A stretch of 64,000 nt of DNA from Anaerosomatales bacterium (GCA_030019445.1 JASEEU010000002.1:186995-250994), one strand, 5' to 3'. Shown: positions 24,572 through 33,802, counted from the stretch's first letter. The notes: a model not told the origin generated them from the letters alone. Translations and numbers: made by a program.

Positions 24572-26388
24572 CCGCAGGACCCGTGCATCACATGAGCTTC
24601 GCGGGGGGAGCCGGAACGCTCCGCGAACCGCTCATCCAACAGCGCCCCGAAGCCTGTCGGGAGTGCTGGGGATGCGTGCGGGTGTGCCCGGTCCGCGCGA
24701 TCCGTGTCGTGGACGGTCACTCCGAGGTCATCCAGGAGAAGTGCGTCGATTGCGGCCTGTGCGTCAACGAGTGCGGGAACCGCGGCCATGTGGTGCGCGA
24801 CGACACGGCGGTCGTGCTCGATCTGCTCCGTGCGCGGATGCCCGTGGTCGCACTGCTCGCCACCGAGTTCGCCGCCGCCCTCCACCCGTTGACGACGGCG
24901 CAGATCGAGCGTGCTCTCGAGACGCTCGGATTCCTCGGCATCGAGAGCACGCTGCTCGGCGAGGAGCTCGTCGCGCGCGAGTACGAGCGCGTGCATGCGC
25001 GCGAGGACATGCTGTTCGTGCTGCGCTCCACCTGTCCGGTGGCCAATCGGTTCGTCCAGAAGTATCACCCGGCGTTAGCCCCCGCGCTCGCTCCCGTCGT
25101 GCCGCCCTACGTCGCGCAGGCCCGCCTCATCAAGGCGACATACGAGGGCGATGTCGCCGTCGTCTACGTGAGCCCGTGCTACGCCCGCAAAGACGAGGCG
25201 TTCGACCCGCAGTTCGGCGGGGCTGTGGACGCGTGTATCGACTTCACCGAGCTGCGCTACCTGATCGAGCACGCCGACGGCTACCCGGCCCGAGGTCGCG
25301 CGACGCGCCAGTCGGCGCGCCGGCCGCGTCTGCTCAAGGAGGTCTCGCTTACCGACGGCTTCCCGCGCCATACGCTGGCGAGCCGGGACATGACCGATTC
25401 CGCGGTCCACGTCGTCCGCGGGCTTCCCGCGCTCGACCGCCTCCTGCGCGCCATGGCGGCGGGGGAGGCGGCGCCGGCGATCGTGGACATGCTGAACTGC
25501 GAGGGCTGCATCGACGGCCCGGCCGTGAACCCCGGGCTCTCGCTGTTCGCGAAGCGTAACATCGAACGGGCCGCCAACGAGATGCCCGGCACGACGCGTG
25601 TCAGCACGCGCGAGCTGCTCGGCGTCCTGCCGACGGTCGACCTCGTGCGCTCGTTCGGGGCGGCGCCGGTCGTGGAGCCTGAGCCGAGCGTCGCGGAGCT
25701 CGCGGCAGTGCTCGCTGCGGGTGGCTTCTCGGAAGACGACATGATCGACTGCGGCGCCTGCGGGTACCCGACGTGCGAGGCGCATGCGCGTGCGATCTAC
25801 CAGGGCCTGTCGACGTGGGAGATGTGCTTCCCGCTGCAGCGCTCGCGTCTGCGAGACGCCTCGGAGGCGCTCGCCGCGGCGCAGACGCTCGACCCTTCGA
25901 CCGGCATGTGGAACCGGCGGGCGTTCACCGACCGTCTCGCCCTGGAGGCGGCGCGCTTCCACCGGTACCGGACGCCGCTCTCGCTCGTGCTCGCAGACAT
26001 CGATGGCTTCTCGGCCGTCAACGACGAGCTCGGCGAGGCGGTGGGAGACGCCGTCCTGCGCGCGGTGGGCGAGCGGCTCGTCGAAGGCGCTCGCTCCACC
26101 GACATGGTGGCGCGCTACTCCGGCGACACATTCGCGCTGCTCTTGCCCGGCATCGGCAAGACGGCCGCGTTCGCGGTGGCCGAGAAGGTACGAGCGGCGT
26201 TCCGGGAGGAGCCGGTCGAGGTCGAGGTCGGCGGGTATACACACACCGTGCCCCTGACGCTCTGCGCGGGGGTCTCGACGGCGGGGCCGTCCGCGACCGA
26301 ACCGATCGAGATCGTGGAAGCCGCCGACGCGGCGCTGCGTGAGGCCGCCGGTGCGGGGAGGGACGAGGCGCGGCTGGCCCCTGGCTAG
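24568..26388 (+). CDS. Sensory [FeFe]-hydrogenase-like protein fused to a degenerate GGDEF domain
   Basis: A 606-residue cytoplasmic fusion. Two ferredoxin motifs (CRECWGCVRVCP, CVDCGLCVNECG) come first. An [FeFe]-hydrogenase H-domain follows, with variant cluster loops STCPVANR, SPCYARKDEA and NCEGCIDGP, the pattern of sensory and not catalytic groups. Next is a four-Cys iron-sulphur motif (CGACGYPTCEAHA), and last a GGDEF domain (about 455-600) whose signature reads SGDTF instead of GGDEF. H2 or redox sensing coupled to a nucleotide-binding output is the likely role. Cyclase activity is doubtful because the metal-binding Glu is Thr. It overlaps the QueT-like gene by four bases. Confidence 0.85.
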   Translation: MTAGPVHHMSFAGGAGTLREPLIQQRPEACRECWGCVRVCPVRAIRVVDGHSEVIQEKCVDCGLCVNECGNRGHVVRDDTAVVLDLLRARMPVVALLATEFAAALHPLTTAQIERALETLGFLGIESTLLGEELVAREYERVHAREDMLFVLRSTCPVANRFVQKYHPALAPALAPVVPPYVAQARLIKATYEGDVAVVYVSPCYARKDEAFDPQFGGAVDACIDFTELRYLIEHADGYPARGRATRQSARRPRLLKEVSLTDGFPRHTLASRDMTDSAVHVVRGLPALDRLLRAMAAGEAAPAIVDMLNCEGCIDGPAVNPGLSLFAKRNIERAANEMPGTTRVSTRELLGVLPTVDLVRSFGAAPVVEPEPSVAELAAVLAAGGFSEDDMIDCGACGYPTCEAHARAIYQGLSTWEMCFPLQRSRLRDASEALAAAQTLDPSTGMWNRRAFTDRLALEAARFHRYRTPLSLVLADIDGFSAVNDELGEAVGDAVLRAVGERLVEGARSTDMVARYSGDTFALLLPGIGKTAAFAVAEKVRAAFREEPVEVEVGGYTHTVPLTLCAGVSTAGPSATEPIEIVEAADAALREAAGAGRDEARLAPG

Positions 26389-26396
26389 GAGGGCCG

Positions 26397-27416
26397 ATGC
26401 ACGAAGCGATCCTGTGGGAGGCCGAAGGCGACCACGTCCACTGCCTGCTCTGCCCGCACGACTGCCGCATCGCCGAGGGGCGCACCGGCGTGTGCGGGGT
26501 GCGGGAGAACCGCGGCGGCACCCTGATCGCGCTCACGTACGGCCGGGTCTCATCGGTGGCCGTCGATCCCATCGAGAAGAAGCCGGTCTTCCACTATCTG
26601 CCCGGCACGACCGCGCTCTCGCTCGGCAGCGTCGGCTGCACGATGCGCTGTCTGCACTGCCAGAACTGGAACATCAGCCGGGCAAGGCCGGGCGACGGCT
26701 CGCTCGACTACCTGACGCCTGCCGCGGTCGTCGATCTCGCGAAGGACTATGACTGCGCGGGCGTGGCGTTCACCTACAACGAGCCCGTCATCTGGATCGA
26801 GTACGTGGCCGACGTCGCGGATGCCTGCCGGGACGCGGGGCTCTACACGGTGATGGTCACGAACGGCTACATCACCGAGGTCGGTCTCGACCACCTCGGC
26901 GAACGCATCGACGTGTGGCGGGTCGACATCAAGGCGTTCGACGACCGGACGTACCGCTCGCTGTGCAAGGTCCGGTCGGTGACGCCCGTGCTCGAGATGG
27001 CCGAGCGAGCGCGTCGTCGGTGGCTCATGCACGTGGAGGTCGTAACCAACGTCATCCCTACGATCAACGACGACGAGGACACGCTGCGCGCCATCGCAGC
27101 GTGGATCGCCAACCACCTCGGCAGCGACACGCCGTGGCACATCACGCGCTTCTTCCCCTACCTGGAGTTGTCGCACCTGCCGCCCACGCCGGTCGCCACG
27201 CTCCGGCGTGCTCGTGAGATCGGCTGGGAGGAGGGTCTCGCTCACGTCTACCTCGGCAATGTCGACGAGCAGGGCGGGGAGGACACCGTGTGCGCGGAGT
27301 GCGGGGCCGTCGCCATCAGGCGCGACCGCTACCGGATCGTCGACCGCGCGACCCGCGCGGGTGCCTGTGCCGCGTGCGGACACGATCTGAACCTCGTGGA
27401 GCGGGAGCGGACATGA
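26397..27416 (+). CDS. amrS: AmmeMemoRadiSam-system radical SAM enzyme
   Basis: A 339-residue radical SAM protein. It has an N-terminal CLLCPHDCRIAEGRTGVCGVR segment, the SAM cluster motif CTMRCLHCQNW (about 80-90), VAFTYNEPVIWIEY, and a C-terminal zinc-ribbon pair (CAECGA, CAACGH). This layout matches AmrS, related to pyruvate-formate-lyase activating enzymes. The partner genes of the AmmeMemoRadiSam system are not in view. It starts eight bases after the hydrogenase fusion with AGGAGGGCCG as ribosome binding site. The substrate is unknown. Confidence 0.85.
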   Translation: MHEAILWEAEGDHVHCLLCPHDCRIAEGRTGVCGVRENRGGTLIALTYGRVSSVAVDPIEKKPVFHYLPGTTALSLGSVGCTMRCLHCQNWNISRARPGDGSLDYLTPAAVVDLAKDYDCAGVAFTYNEPVIWIEYVADVADACRDAGLYTVMVTNGYITEVGLDHLGERIDVWRVDIKAFDDRTYRSLCKVRSVTPVLEMAERARRRWLMHVEVVTNVIPTINDDEDTLRAIAAWIANHLGSDTPWHITRFFPYLELSHLPPTPVATLRRAREIGWEEGLAHVYLGNVDEQGGEDTVCAECGAVAIRRDRYRIVDRATRAGACAACGHDLNLVERERT

Positions 27417-28102
27417 GCGGCGAGCAGACCGAACGCACGCCGCACGAGAGCCATCCAGCGCAGCCGGAGGAGCCGGTCCGCCCCCGCGTGCTCGTCTTCT
27501 TCGACTATGCCTGCCCCTTCTGCTACATCGACCAGCCGCGTTTCGATCGACTCCGAGAGGAGTACGACGCCGAGTTCGCGCTCGTGCCCTTCGAGCTTCG
27601 GCCCCGGATCCCGCGCGAGGGCATCTCGGCGGCGGAGCACGGTCTTGGCCATAGCGAGCGCGTGGAGCGACGCATGCTCGAGCTGGCCGAGGAGGCGGGC
27701 CTGCCCATGGAGTTGCGCGACCACGTGCCCAACACGCACCGCGCCATGCTCATGGCCGAGCTCTCGCGCGACCTCGGCTGGGCGCAGCACTGGCGGACGC
27801 ACATGGCGATCTTCCGGGCGTACTACGGCGACGGCCGCGACATCGGCGACGACGCCGTGCTCCTCGATGTTGCCGAGAAGAGCGGTCTCGATCCACGGGA
27901 GGTGCAGGCGAGCTGGGACGAGGGCCGCTACGAGGAGCGCTTGCACGAGTTCGGGCATGTCGCCCTGCACCTCGGCGTCACGGCCACCCCCTCGGCGCTC
28001 ATCTGCAACGAGCTGCACATCGGCTCGCGTCCATACGGGGTGTTGCGCGAGGCGGTGCAGCGCTGCCTGATCACCGAGCAGGACCTGGAAGGCGAGGAGT
28101 AG
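27413..28102 (+). CDS. DsbA-family thiol-disulfide oxidoreductase, FrnE-like
   Basis: A 229-residue protein with a thioredoxin-like fold and an inserted helical domain. The active site is FDYACPFCYID (CPFC), followed later by cis-Pro region VTATPSALI. No signal peptide is present, so it acts in the cytoplasm, as FrnE-like proteins do. The start ATG 27413 overlaps the amrS stop (ATGA). It closes the six-gene run that began with the response regulator. Confidence 0.83.
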   Translation: MSGEQTERTPHESHPAQPEEPVRPRVLVFFDYACPFCYIDQPRFDRLREEYDAEFALVPFELRPRIPREGISAAEHGLGHSERVERRMLELAEEAGLPMELRDHVPNTHRAMLMAELSRDLGWAQHWRTHMAIFRAYYGDGRDIGDDAVLLDVAEKSGLDPREVQASWDEGRYEERLHEFGHVALHLGVTATPSALICNELHIGSRPYGVLREAVQRCLITEQDLEGEE

Positions 28103-28214
28103 GCGGCCGGGTGCTGCCCCCGCCGGTGACGAGCACGCCACGAGCACGCGCCGCGTGCCATGCGAAGCGTTATCATGGCATGGTACGCGTCACGGACCTC
28201 AGAGAGGATGCCGA

Positions 28215-29456
28215 GTGTATCCCTGCGTGATCATACCGACCTTCTGGGCGCACCGCCGCTCCCGCGCGGGCCGACGGGGCGGCGCGGTGTACGACCATCC
28301 GACGCCGGTCGACCAGGACGGCACGCTTCCCGACTGCCTGCGCTCGCTCGAAGACGTCCACGGCCTCGGTCGCGTGCTCGTGATCGTCGCGTCGACCGAC
28401 TCCTCGGTCGAACATGCCGCCGAGGACCGCGTGCGCGGCATCCTGGCCGACTTCCCCGGCATCGAGGCGCTCGTCGTCGGTTCCGCCGAGATGGGATCGC
28501 TGCACCGCCGAATGGAGCAACTCGAGTTCGCCGACCTCATCAGCGGCGTGAGCCTCGAGGGCTACGGTGCCGTGCGCAATGTCGGTCTCATCGCGGCGGC
28601 CGTTCTCGGCAGCGAAGCGGTGGTCTTCGTGGACGACGACCAGATCGTCACACGTTCCGACTTCCTCACCCTCGCGATGGAAGGGATCGGCGAGTCCACC
28701 TCGGCAGGCCGCGTGATCATGGCGAAGAGCGGGTTGTACACCGACGAGGCGGGCAACAGCGTGATCGCGGACCGCCGGCCGTGGCACGATGCGTTCTGGC
28801 CGCAGATCGCACTCTACAACCAGGCCCTGGAGATGCTCGGCAGCGGGCCGCGCATACGCCCCACGCCGGTCGCCTTCGGCGGGTGCCTCGCGCTGCACAG
28901 GGACATGTACTGCAACGTGTCGTTCGATCCCTGGGTCGCGCGCGGCGAGGACATCGACTACGTGATCAACGCTCGCATGCACGGTGGCGACGTCTTCATC
29001 GACCGGGACTGGACGGTCATCCATCGGCCGCCGGCTGTGCCGAGCGAGGCCATCCAGTTCCGACAGGACGTCTATCGCTTCATCTACGAGCACCGCAAGC
29101 TGGAGTTCTCCAAGTCGCAGGTCGATCTGCGGCAGGTGACGCCCGAGTCGCTCCAGCCCTATCCCGGGCACTTCGTGGACGGCAGCATCGGCTGGCGCTC
29201 GCGCACGACTGCCGCGCTGCGCGCCATCGCGGGGCCCGAGCGCGGCGAGTACGTGCGCATCGCCCGGGGCGCGGTCTCGCACGCGGCCGACTACGCGCGC
29301 GAGAACTGCGAGCGCTACTTCCACTTCCAGCGCCGCTGGCCCCTGATGCTGGACCGGCTCTGGGAGGACGTCGCGCTCAAGTCGCTCTTCACCGGCGAGC
29401 GCCGTGTCGATCGCAGCGCGATCACCGGGCGTTTCCCTGTGATCCGTCCGGAGTGA
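28215..29456 (+). CDS. Glycosyltransferase-like protein
   Basis: A 413-residue cytoplasmic protein. The opening VIIPTFW, EGYGAVRNVGLIAAA and VVFVDDDQIV form a nucleotide-sugar-binding GT-A fold with a DDD metal site. GEDIDYVINARM resembles the later acceptor/ED motif of family 2 transferases. The C-terminal third is helical and unassigned. Donor and acceptor are unknown. The start is GTG 28215 with AGAGAGGATG before it. A TATCAT -10-like hexamer lies at 28171-28176. The stop overlaps the next gene by one base (TGATG). Confidence 0.72.
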   Translation: MYPCVIIPTFWAHRRSRAGRRGGAVYDHPTPVDQDGTLPDCLRSLEDVHGLGRVLVIVASTDSSVEHAAEDRVRGILADFPGIEALVVGSAEMGSLHRRMEQLEFADLISGVSLEGYGAVRNVGLIAAAVLGSEAVVFVDDDQIVTRSDFLTLAMEGIGESTSAGRVIMAKSGLYTDEAGNSVIADRRPWHDAFWPQIALYNQALEMLGSGPRIRPTPVAFGGCLALHRDMYCNVSFDPWVARGEDIDYVINARMHGGDVFIDRDWTVIHRPPAVPSEAIQFRQDVYRFIYEHRKLEFSKSQVDLRQVTPESLQPYPGHFVDGSIGWRSRTTAALRAIAGPERGEYVRIARGAVSHAADYARENCERYFHFQRRWPLMLDRLWEDVALKSLFTGERRVDRSAITGRFPVIRPE

Positions 29457-30274
29457 TGGACGCGCTCCTCCCGATCGTCGTCGGGCTGGTCTCGGGGCTT
29501 CTGTCAGGGCTGTTCGGGATCGGCGGCGCCGTGGTGACCACTCCCGCGATCCGCATGCTGCTCGGGTACCCGGAACTCATCGCCGTCGGCACGCCGCTCG
29601 TGGTCATCATCCCGACCGCCGTTGCGGGTGCGTTCGTCCACGTCCGACAGGGTTCGGCGGACGTTCGCACGGGGGCGCTCGTGGCGCTCGCGGGTGTTCC
29701 CGCTTCGGTCGGCGGTGCCGCGCTCACGCGGGTCGTCGGCGGCTCTGTCGTCCTGATGGTCACCGCAGTCCTCATCGCCTACATGGCAGTCGACATGCTT
29801 GTCTTGAGCGTCCGCGGCTCGCGCGTCGCTGCCGAGGGCGCCGGCGTCGAGGAGGCGGACCCCGCGCTGGCGAGCGACCGCGAGCCCGCTCGCGATCCTC
29901 GCCCCGGGCTCGGGCGTGTGGTGGCTATCGGGCTCGTCACCGGTCTCTACAGCGGCTTCCTGGGCCTCGGCGGTGGCTTCATCGTCGTGCCCGCGCTCGT
30001 CCGGTGGCTGGGCTTCCCCGTGAAGCGGGCGATCGGCACCAGCCTGGTGGCCGTCGCATTGCTCGCGGTGCCCGGCGCGATCAGCCACTACGTCCTCGGC
30101 AACATCGACCTCGCGCTCGCCGGTTCGCTCATCCTCGGCGTCGTCCCCGGCGCCCTCGCGGGCGCGCGGCTGGTGGCGGTCGCCCGGGAGCGCGTGCTCT
30201 CCACCGGTTTCGCCGTGCTCCTTCTCGTGACCGGCGCCGCGCTCGGCCTGACCGAGGCGGGGATCCTCGGATGA
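29456..30274 (+). CDS. TauE/SafE-family membrane transporter
   Basis: A 272-residue protein with about eight membrane helices in two repeats. The repeats open with the family motifs GLLSGLFGIGGAVVTTPAI and GLYSGFLGLGGGFIVVPAL. Members export sulphite, sulphoacetate or related organosulphur anions, but the substrate here is open. A charged loop of about 40 residues (about 120-155) separates the halves. The start ATG 29456 overlaps the preceding stop. Its own stop overlaps the acetyltransferase start. Confidence 0.88.
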   Translation: MDALLPIVVGLVSGLLSGLFGIGGAVVTTPAIRMLLGYPELIAVGTPLVVIIPTAVAGAFVHVRQGSADVRTGALVALAGVPASVGGAALTRVVGGSVVLMVTAVLIAYMAVDMLVLSVRGSRVAAEGAGVEEADPALASDREPARDPRPGLGRVVAIGLVTGLYSGFLGLGGGFIVVPALVRWLGFPVKRAIGTSLVAVALLAVPGAISHYVLGNIDLALAGSLILGVVPGALAGARLVAVARERVLSTGFAVLLLVTGAALGLTEAGILG

Positions 30275-31131
30275 ACGCGGTGCTGCACCCGGCCTCCACC
30301 GAGGAGCTTCAGGCGGTGTGGCCGGCGGCGCGCGCATGCGGGCTCTTCGCATCGCCCCGCGAGCTCGAGGCGTTCGCCGCCGAAGCGCCGTGGCGCGTCC
30401 AGGTGAGCGGGCGGGGCGAGGCTGCCGTGCTGTCGCGTTGGCGCGATCACCTGGGCATCTGCGCGGTCCGGGGCCTGTGGTGTTCAGAACGCCGGGTGCC
30501 GGCGATGATGCGCGCGTGCCACGCGGTCGCCCGCGCGCAGGGGTTCACCGACCTCGTGAGCCCCGTCATCACCCTCGAGGGCGCGGAGCCGTACCGCTCG
30601 GCGGGTATGCGTGTGGCGCACCGGATCGTGACGATGCGCGCCGACAAGAGCGGGCGTGACCGTGAGGAGACGCTCGCGCCGCCGCCCGGCGTCGCGCTAC
30701 GTCGTGCGCGGGCCGATGACATCCCGGCACTCATGGCCGTCGACCTGCGGTGTTTCGACGATTTCTGGCGCAGCGACGAACCCTGCGCCCGGCGCTATGT
30801 GGAGGACGGCAGGGTCGTCGTGGCCATCAAGGAGGGCGTGGTCATCGGCTATACTCAGTGCACCGCCGAGAAGGGCGAAGGCATGCTCGGCCGCCTTGCG
30901 GTCGTACCGCCCGAGCAGGGCGGCGGCGTAGGCGCCGCGCTGCTCGACGACGCGTTGGAGTATCTGTGGAGATCCGGAGCGGCCGCGGTGTCCCTGTGTA
31001 CCCAGGAGGAGAACATGCGTTCGCGGTCGCTCTACGAGCGGGCCGGGTTCCGCCAGGTGGGTGGCGTGTCGGTGTTCATGGCTTTCGGCAGCGGGCCTGA
31101 CGCCGACGGCGGGGAAGGGAAGCGAGGGTGA
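30271..31131 (+). CDS. Tandem GNAT-fold N-acetyltransferase
   Basis: A 286-residue protein. The C-terminal half (about 140-275) is a complete GNAT domain with the acetyl-CoA loop VVPPEQGGGVGAAL and RSRSLYERAGFRQVG. The N-terminal half looks like a second, degenerate GNAT fold lacking that loop (GFTDLVSPVITLEGAEPYRSAG). The substrate is unknown. The ATG overlaps the transporter stop (ATGA), and its stop overlaps the LytS-like start, so translation is coupled across four genes. Confidence 0.8.
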   Translation: MNAVLHPASTEELQAVWPAARACGLFASPRELEAFAAEAPWRVQVSGRGEAAVLSRWRDHLGICAVRGLWCSERRVPAMMRACHAVARAQGFTDLVSPVITLEGAEPYRSAGMRVAHRIVTMRADKSGRDREETLAPPPGVALRRARADDIPALMAVDLRCFDDFWRSDEPCARRYVEDGRVVVAIKEGVVIGYTQCTAEKGEGMLGRLAVVPPEQGGGVGAALLDDALEYLWRSGAAAVSLCTQEENMRSRSLYERAGFRQVGGVSVFMAFGSGPDADGGEGKRG

Positions 31132-32408
31132 ACAGGCGAGCGGTCATCGTGGATGTTGTGCTCGTGGTCGCGACGTTCATCATCGGCGTCGTCGCGCTCG
31201 CGGCGCTCGTCACTCCCGTCCCGCGTCCCGTGTTCATCACCGTCGTGGCGGGTCTCGTCATGGTCGCCCTCGGTCTGCTCCTGGCACGCCTCGTGACGCG
31301 GCCGGACCACCTGCGCGCGCTGCAGTCGCACCAGATCCTTGAGATCGCCGATCGCAGCCTGGCGTACCTGCGGCGGGGGCTCGACCGGGAGACCGCACAG
31401 GCTGTGTGCCGCCTCGCGCTCGAAGAGAGCGACGCGGCTGCGGTGGCGATCACCGACACCGAGACGGTGCTCGGGTTCGCGGGCATCGGGGAGGACCACC
31501 ACGCAGCCGGTCGGCCGATCATGACCAAGGCGACGCGCGAAGCGCTGGAGGCGAACGAGCACCGCATCCTTGCGAGCAGGGACGACATCGGTTGTCCCAA
31601 GCCCGGATGCCTGCTCCGTGCGGCTATCGTGGTGCCGTTGGAGATCCGGGGCGCGCCTGCGGGGACGTTGAAGTTCTACTACACGACGCCGCGTCTGCTC
31701 AACGAGACACAGGTGACGATGGTCGAAGGCCTGGCGAAGCTGCTGTCCACGCAACTCGAGCTCTCCGAGCTCGAGCGGCAGACCGAGCTGGCGTGCCGGA
31801 TGGAACTCAAGGCTCTGCAGGCGCAGATCAACCCGCACTTCCTCTTCAACACGATCAACACCATCGCGATGCTCATCCGCACCGACCCTGCGACGGCACG
31901 CGACCTCCTTCGCGAGTTCGCGCGCTTCTACCGTCGGCTGCTCGAGAACAACGAGGGCCTCATCTCGCTCGGCGAGGAGATCGAGCACACGCAGCGCTAT
32001 CTGATGTTCGAGAAGGCTCGTTTCGGCGAGCGACTCCAGGTGGTGTTCGACGTCCCCGAGCAGCTGCTCGACCTCCCCGTGCCGGCGTTCGTCATCCAGC
32101 CGGTCGTGGAGAACTGCGTGCAGCACGGCATCCGCACCGATGGCGCGCTGCACGTGCGGGTGTCCGGCGCCCGGGACGGCCGTACGGTGACGCTGGTCAT
32201 CGCCGACGACGGTGTCGGGATCGACCCGGAGACGCTGCCGAGAGTCAAGGAGTCCGGTTTCGGGACCGGCCTGGGCATCGCGCTCGGCAACATCGAGGAG
32301 CGCCTGAAAGGCTACTATGGTGTCGGAAGCGGGCTCGATATCGTGAGCCCGCCCGACGAGGGGACGACGGTCACGCTCACGATGGTGCTCGCGGAAGAGG
32401 AGGGCTGA
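31128..32408 (+). CDS. LytS/BtsS-type sensor histidine kinase
   Basis: A 426-residue kinase with two N-terminal membrane helices (about 5-60), a GAF domain (about 75-220) and a LytS-family HisKA_7TM-independent core: ALQAQINPHFLFNTINTI (His about 237) then HATPase with VVENCVQHGI, DDGVGI and GTGLGIALGNI. The GAF contains DDIGCPKPGC, a Cys pair that may bind metal or sense redox. The GTG at 31128 overlaps the acetyltransferase stop. The LytTR regulator follows one base later. Confidence 0.92.
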   Translation: MNRRAVIVDVVLVVATFIIGVVALAALVTPVPRPVFITVVAGLVMVALGLLLARLVTRPDHLRALQSHQILEIADRSLAYLRRGLDRETAQAVCRLALEESDAAAVAITDTETVLGFAGIGEDHHAAGRPIMTKATREALEANEHRILASRDDIGCPKPGCLLRAAIVVPLEIRGAPAGTLKFYYTTPRLLNETQVTMVEGLAKLLSTQLELSELERQTELACRMELKALQAQINPHFLFNTINTIAMLIRTDPATARDLLREFARFYRRLLENNEGLISLGEEIEHTQRYLMFEKARFGERLQVVFDVPEQLLDLPVPAFVIQPVVENCVQHGIRTDGALHVRVSGARDGRTVTLVIADDGVGIDPETLPRVKESGFGTGLGIALGNIEERLKGYYGVGSGLDIVSPPDEGTTVTLTMVLAEEEG

Positions 32409-32409
32409 C

Positions 32410-33123
32410 GTGGCAACGCTCAAAGCGCTCGTCGTCGACGACGAGGCACCCGCGCGGTCGGAGCTGCGATACCTCCTCCAGGACGCGGGTGGCGTCGAGG
32501 TCGTCGGCGAAGCGTCGAACGCCGCCGAGGCGCTCCAGTTGATCAAGGCGATCCCGTACGACGTCGTCTTCCTCGATGTCGACATGCCCGGGCTGTCGGG
32601 CATGCAGCTCGCCGAGGCGCTCGGCGCGCTCGACCGACCGCCTGCCGTGGTGTTCGTGACCGCGTACAGCGAACATGCCGTCAAGGCGTTCGAAGTCCAG
32701 GCAACCGACTACCTGGTGAAGCCCGTGGAGCTCGATCGCCTGCGCCAGGCGGTGGAGCGACTCAATCCCACCGAGGAGACCCCCGTCAAGGTGGAGCGCA
32801 TCCCCGTCGAGAAAGCGGGGAAGAAGCTGCTGCTCCAGGTCGGCGACATCTACTACGTCATGGCCAAGGACGACTACTCCTACATCTTCACCAACGAGGA
32901 GCGGTACCTCTCGACGCTGTCGCTCGCGTCGCTCGAGGAGCGGCTCGAACCCCAGGGATTCTTCCGTGTCCACCGCAGGTTCGTCGTGAACCTCGCGCAG
33001 GTGCGTGAGGTGGCTCCGATGTACGGAGGCACGATGCTGCTCACGCTCAAGGACCGGGGCGGCACGCAGATCCCCGCTTCACGGCGTCGGGTTCCGAGCC
33101 TCAAGAAGGCGCTGGGCCTCTGA
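32410..33123 (+). CDS. LytTR-family response regulator
   Basis: A 237-residue regulator. The receiver has VVDDE, Asp56 (FLDVDMPGLSG), VTAYSEHAVKAFE and TDYLVKP. The LytTR DNA-binding domain begins near residue 140 (YYVMAKDDYSYIFTNEERY, FFRVHRRFVVNLAQV). The start is GTG 32410, one base after the kinase. By analogy with BtsSR/YpdAB pairs, which respond to pyruvate and control carboxylate transporters, the sodium/solute symporter at 34.8 kb is a plausible target. That link is inference. Confidence 0.93.
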   Translation: MATLKALVVDDEAPARSELRYLLQDAGGVEVVGEASNAAEALQLIKAIPYDVVFLDVDMPGLSGMQLAEALGALDRPPAVVFVTAYSEHAVKAFEVQATDYLVKPVELDRLRQAVERLNPTEETPVKVERIPVEKAGKKLLLQVGDIYYVMAKDDYSYIFTNEERYLSTLSLASLEERLEPQGFFRVHRRFVVNLAQVREVAPMYGGTMLLTLKDRGGTQIPASRRRVPSLKKALGL

Positions 33124-33125
33124 GC

Positions 33126-33581
33126 ATGCTGATCGGGATCCTCTCCGACACGCACGGGGTGGTTCCCGCCTCGCTGCACGAGGCATTCACCGGTGTGCAG
33201 CACATCGTCCACGCCGGGGACGTCGGCGGCGATGCCGTCCTTGCCGAACTCGAGACCATCGCTCCCGTGCTGGCCGTCCGGGGCAACACCGATCGCGGCA
33301 GCCTTGGATGGCGCCTTCCCGAGCGCCTGAACGTGCGCCTCGGCGGAGTCCGCCTGCTCGTCGGACACATCGAGCAGCGGCTCCTCGACGCCGGGGTGCC
33401 CCACGATGTCGCGGTGGTCGTGACCGGTCACACCCACGTGCCGAAGGTCACACGCCGGGGAGGGGTGCTCCACGTCAACCCTGGAGCCGCAGGCGGAGCG
33501 GCACGTGGCGGCCACGGCCCCACCGCTGCCGTCCTCGATACCGCCGCTGACGGCCTGAACGTCCGCATCCTCGACCTCTAG
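33126..33581 (+). CDS. YfcE/MJ0936-family metallophosphoesterase
   Basis: A 151-residue calcineurin-like phosphodiesterase. All metal motifs are present: SDTHG, HAGDVGGD, RGNTD and TGHTHVPK, plus the closing HVNPGA. Family members hydrolyse model phosphodiesters in a Mn-dependent way, and the physiological substrate is usually unknown. It starts two bases after the LytTR gene and ends at a GCGGCCGC repeat hairpin. Confidence 0.88.
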   Translation: MLIGILSDTHGVVPASLHEAFTGVQHIVHAGDVGGDAVLAELETIAPVLAVRGNTDRGSLGWRLPERLNVRLGGVRLLVGHIEQRLLDAGVPHDVAVVVTGHTHVPKVTRRGGVLHVNPGAAGGAARGGHGPTAAVLDTAADGLNVRILDL

Positions 33582-33598
33582 CGGCCGCAGGCGGCCGC
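33581..33598 (+). terminator. Small hairpin at the end of the LytS/LytTR operon
   Basis: GCGGCCGC repeats on both sides of AG and can pair as an eight-base stem; the first copy overlaps the stop codon. Beyond it, to about 33800, lie some 200 bases of GC-rich DNA without a gene, presumably holding the usp promoter. I saw no clear hexamers. Confidence 0.35.
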
Positions 33599-33802
33599 CC
33601 GACCGTCGGCGAACGGCCGGATGCCGCCGTGAGCGGCGCTCGCAACCCCTTTCGCGCCGTCGCGCCCCGTTCACCGCGCGCTTCGCCCCTCTCGCCGAAC
33701 GCCCCACGCCGCCGACGGCGGTATCGTCGCGCAGGCCCAGCACGGCTCGTAGTGTGAGGGTGCGGGCACCGTATGCCCGCCTGTCACGAGGAGGTGAAGT
33801 TC

